A stretch of 64,000 nt of DNA from Deltaproteobacteria bacterium (lineage in GTDB: Bacteria; Desulfobacterota; Binatia; HRBIN30; JACQVA1). The notes beneath the pieces were generated by a model that saw nothing but the letters and a program-made list of their open reading frames with translations, was not told the origin of the DNA and did no database searches. Where the stretch lies: contig JACOST010000005.1 in NCBI GenBank assembly GCA_016178705.1, forward strand, positions 1-64,000, in the 5' to 3' direction. Position numbers and translations under genes: made by a program. Of the stretch, positions 61,593 through 64,000 are shown in pieces (positions within the stretch are counted from its first letter, which is position 1; each line of letters opens with the position of its first letter).

Positions 61593-63044
61593 TCAGGCCG
61601 TGCCGGCGCTGATGCCGTTGGCGCTGCTCTTACGATTGCGCATCGCACCCAAAAATTGTCCGGCCTCGCTCAGCATGCGTTTGCGCTCTTCTGAGCTGCG
61701 CGCCATTTTCTTGAGTGCTTTGAAGATGTACGTTGGGCGGAAGTAATACTTCTTGTAAAAGCGTTCGACCGCCGCGAAGATCTCTTCGCTCGAAATATCC
61801 GGGTAGCTGACCGTGCAGCGCTGGTACCCGGCCTCGTCGTTGTAGATGTCTTGCACGAGGAAGCCGTTGTCCTTCACGTACTCGAAGAAGTGCGTGCCCG
61901 GGTATGGTGACGCGAGGGACACCTGCAAGGTCTCGGGGTTCATCTCGCGCGCGAACTGGATCGACTCTTCGATGGTCTCGCGCGTTTCGCCGGGCAGGCC
62001 GACGATGAACGTGCCGTGAATCAGGATGCCGAGATCGTGGCAATCTTTGGTGAAGCGGCGCGCGCGTTCGGTGCTGACGCCTTTCTTGATGTTCTTGAGA
62101 ATCTGATCGTTGCCCGACTCGTAGCCGACCACGAACAAGCGCAGGCCGCCCTCCTTCAGCACCCGCAAGGTCTCGCGATCGACATTGGCGCGCGAGTTGG
62201 TCGACCAGCACAGGCCGAGCGGCTTGATCAACTCGGCGATCTTGCGAGCGCGCGGCGGATCGGCGGTGAAGGTGTCATCGTCGAAGAAGATCTCCTTCAT
62301 CTGCGGAAAGAGCCGCTTCATGTTCTTCACTTCTTCGAACACGTTCTCCGGGCTGCGCGTGCGGTACGAGTGGCCGGTGGTGACCTGCGGCCACAGGCAG
62401 AACGTGCAGCGCGCCGGGCAGCCGCGCCCGGTGTAGAGCGACACGTACGGATACTGGCAGTACGGGCTGTTGTATTTCAGATAATTCAGATCGCGGGCGT
62501 AGATCTCGGTGACAAACGGCAACGAGTCGAGGTCGCCGCCATCGAGCGGCAAGCGCTCGGGGTTATGGCGCACCTTGCCATCGACGCGGTAGCTGATGTT
62601 GGAGATCCCCGCGCGGTCGCGTCCCTCCGCGAGGTCGCGCACGGCGTGATCGAACTCCTTGCGCACGATGACGTCGAGCGCCTCCGAGGCGAGCAGCGAC
62701 TGATCCGGCTGCGCGGTCACGTGGCCACCGACGAAGGCGATGAGGCAGTCGGGATTCGCCGACTTGATCATCTCCGCGGTGCGCAGGTCGAGCTTGAAGG
62801 AGGGCGTGCTGGTGTGCAGCACGACGAAGTCATAGTCCTTGGCGATGTCGACGACTTGCTGCTGATTGAGATGTTCCGGCGGTGCATCGAGCAGGCGCGT
62901 GTTCGGCAGCATGCCCGCCGGGTAGGCGAGCCAGGTTGGATACCAAAACGACCACACCTCGCGCGTCGCCTGATAACGCGAGCCCGCCCCGCCATCGAAG
63001 TCGTCATACGACGGCGGATTCAGCAACAGCGTCTTCATCGACAT
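61593..63044 (-). CDS. hpnJ: Hopanoid-associated radical SAM protein HpnJ
   Basis: A 483-residue B12-binding radical SAM enzyme. N-terminal cobalamin-type Rossmann part with KTLLLNPPSYDDFDGGAGSRY and HTSTPSFKLD, then the 4Fe-4S motif C209-x3-C213-x2-C216 (GRGCPARCTFC), FFDDDTF and the LVGYESGNDQILKNIKKG block typical of HpnJ. HpnJ acts in bacteriohopanetetrol cyclitol ether formation (radical rearrangement of the sugar-derived side chain). ATG 63044 follows GGGAGGG. The open frame upstream (to 63785) is shadow of the sensor kinase gene. No other hpn gene is in the window. Confidence 0.95.
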   Translation of the reverse strand: MSMKTLLLNPPSYDDFDGGAGSRYQATREVWSFWYPTWLAYPAGMLPNTRLLDAPPEHLNQQQVVDIAKDYDFVVLHTSTPSFKLDLRTAEMIKSANPDCLIAFVGGHVTAQPDQSLLASEALDVIVRKEFDHAVRDLAEGRDRAGISNISYRVDGKVRHNPERLPLDGGDLDSLPFVTEIYARDLNYLKYNSPYCQYPYVSLYTGRGCPARCTFCLWPQVTTGHSYRTRSPENVFEEVKNMKRLFPQMKEIFFDDDTFTADPPRARKIAELIKPLGLCWSTNSRANVDRETLRVLKEGGLRLFVVGYESGNDQILKNIKKGVSTERARRFTKDCHDLGILIHGTFIVGLPGETRETIEESIQFAREMNPETLQVSLASPYPGTHFFEYVKDNGFLVQDIYNDEAGYQRCTVSYPDISSEEIFAAVERFYKKYYFRPTYIFKALKKMARSSEERKRMLSEAGQFLGAMRNRKSSANGISAGTA

Positions 63045-63166
63045 CAGACCCTCCCCCTTCGGCCAGTCGCGCCGGAGCCTATCCGCGAGCGCCAACGAAC
63101 GCAAGACTCTTTGAGTCCACGAAGCGCCCGGTGTGTTTTCGTGAACGGCGGAACGTCGCGACACCT

Positions 63167-63247
63167 GTAGGGTGGGCCCACCGCGCGGTCCGGTTCGAGC
63201 GACGGCGACTTCCCCCCGACGCACGGTGGGCAGTGTGCCCATCCTAC
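63167..63247. repeat. Inverted-repeat element GTAGGGTGGGC
   Basis: GTAGGGTGGGC (63167-63177) is mirrored by GCCCATCCTAC (63237-63247), with a second CCCACCG / CGGTGGG pair inside. It lies between the kinase 3' end and hpnJ, both on the minus strand, and is a typical dispersed intergenic palindrome. Confidence 0.65.
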
Positions 63248-63282
63248 GCGCCGAACACGGCCCACTGAGCGAGAAATCCAAT

Positions 63283-64000
63283 CTAAGCCGGCGCAACGGG
63301 TTCGGCGTCATTGCGCAAGATCCGCCACCAGCGGGACGGTGGGGATGACCGCTCCGCCCGCAGCGCCGCAATTGGAAGCCGCACGGTCGCGGTCGTCCCT
63401 CGCCCCGGGTCACTTTCCATCTCAACCGCGCCGCCATGGGCGCTGACGATGGCCTGCACGATGAAGAGTCCAAACCCTGAGCCCTCCCGACTCGATTGTG
63501 CGCGGCGATGATCTCTCTCGAACAAGGAGGGTAGTTCCGCGGCCGCAATGCCGCGGCCCGTATCGGCGACCCTGAGGACGAGCTGGTCGCCCTCTCGAGA
63601 CACCGACGCATCCACCATCCCCCCGCGCGGCGTGAACTTGATGGCGTTGTCGAGCAGATTGGACACCACACGCTCGATGTACGCCGTATCGATCTGCACG
63701 ATCGGCAGATCGGTCGCCGCCGAACACTTGAGCGTGATGCCCTTGAGATCGCCGGCGCAGCGGGCGCGCTCCACGGCATTGGCAACGAGGTTTGCGAGGT
63801 CTTCTGGCGTCGGTTGCAGCGTCAGACGGCCGGCGTCGATGCGGGCCTTGTTTAACAGGTTGTGCGAAAGCGCGATGAGATGATGCGCGCTGGCGCGAAT
63901 GCGCTGGACCAGTTGCGCTTGGTCGTTCGTGAGTGCGCCAGCGGCGTCGTCGAGCAGCAGTTCGGCGATCGATTGAATCACCCCCAGCGGACTCTTGAGA
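63283..64000 (-). CDS. Sensor histidine kinase (5' end outside window)
   Basis: The visible 238 residues are the C-terminal part of a histidine kinase: end of the HisKA dimerisation helix (LKSPLGVIQSIAELLLDD..., the phospho-accepting His lies just outside), then the HATPase_c domain with N box LLDNAIKFTP, G1 VADTGRGIAA, F box LFERDH, G2 GSGFGLFIVQAIV. It phosphorylates a response regulator not seen here. The frame stays open to the window edge. Confidence 0.92.
   Translation of the reverse strand, partial: LKSPLGVIQSIAELLLDDAAGALTNDQAQLVQRIRASAHHLIALSHNLLNKARIDAGRLTLQPTPEDLANLVANAVERARCAGDLKGITLKCSAATDLPIVQIDTAYIERVVSNLLDNAIKFTPRGGMVDASVSREGDQLVLRVADTGRGIAAAELPSLFERDHRRAQSSREGSGFGLFIVQAIVSAHGGAVEMESDPGRGTTATVRLPIAALRAERSSPPSRWWRILRNDAEPVAPA

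Noticed and set aside
63045-63785. N-terminal extension of hpnJ by about 250 codons
   Set aside because: It overlaps the 3' part of the histidine kinase in another frame; GGGAGGG before ATG 63044 and HpnJ homology fix the start.
1-64000. tRNA, rRNA and CRISPR arrays
   Set aside because: I looked for T-arm-like GTTCGAATCC and rRNA-like blocks by eye and saw none. A covariance scan would be needed to exclude a missed tRNA.

Overview
This 64 kb window comes from a high-GC bacterial chromosome. It is dense with protein-coding genes and I saw no rRNA, tRNA or CRISPR array. Secreted proteins with Thr-Pro-rich linkers and paired Ca-binding (dockerin-like) ends, many CoA, amidohydrolase, LLM-flavin, P450 and nitronate-monooxygenase enzymes, the hopanoid gene hpnJ, and frequent dispersed intergenic palindromes suggest an uncultured soil or water lineage of the Binatota (Desulfobacterota-like) type. 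That placement is inference from gene content only.

Layout. 0-2 kb: the 5' part of a secreted protein built from 234-residue repeats. 2-9 kb: S1-domain protein, a patatin / MBL hydrolase / MsrB run, a DMT exporter, and an LLM oxidoreductase with a VOC protein. 8.9-13.2 kb: secreted beta-propeller protein, a small CCPF protein, an amidase. 13.3-20.4 kb: six co-directional genes (di-iron protein, 2OG-Fe oxygenase, aspartase-like lyase, aldehyde dehydrogenase, DUF4139 protein, TesB thioesterase) that look like one pathway. 20.7-24.8 kb: a large Roco (LRR-Roc-COR) GTPase beside a truncated ORF6N phage-type gene. 24.9-26.6 kb: D-aminoacylase-like amidohydrolase. 27-31.1 kb: the Anbu proteasome-like cluster (ATP-grasp, alpha-E, Anbu, transglutaminase). 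31.3-35.7 kb: a VapC-type pair, nitronate monooxygenase, P450 behind a TetR-like operator, MFS transporter. 36-41 kb: secreted PT-rich protein with an IPTL-CTERM-like tail, then a frameshifted methyltransferase-endonuclease fusion and a PIN protein with an unknown partner (a small defence or toxin-antitoxin island). 41.4-51.4 kb: lipid/CoA metabolism (SDR, acyl-CoA synthetase, thiolase, nitroreductase, acyl-CoA dehydrogenase), a Crp/Fnr regulator, a FAD oxidase, a split amidohydrolase and another SDR. 51.4-54.4 kb: a nucleotidyltransferase pair, GrpB and small hypotheticals. 54.4-64 kb: glmS-glmU, ferredoxin, flavin reductase, inorganic pyrophosphatase, enoyl-CoA hydratase, hpnJ and a partial histidine kinase.

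Three things stand out. First, intergenic DNA carries several families of repeats: heptad and octad arrays that keep register for up to about 100 bp, two copies of a nested-palindrome element, and paired elements flanking ppa. Second, several genes are broken next to repeats or by single-base indels (lyase C-terminus, ORF6N, methyltransferase, amidohydrolase). Third, there are two under-described gene groups: the 13.3-20.4 kb oxygenase/lyase operon and the PIN-partner/methylase-nuclease island.
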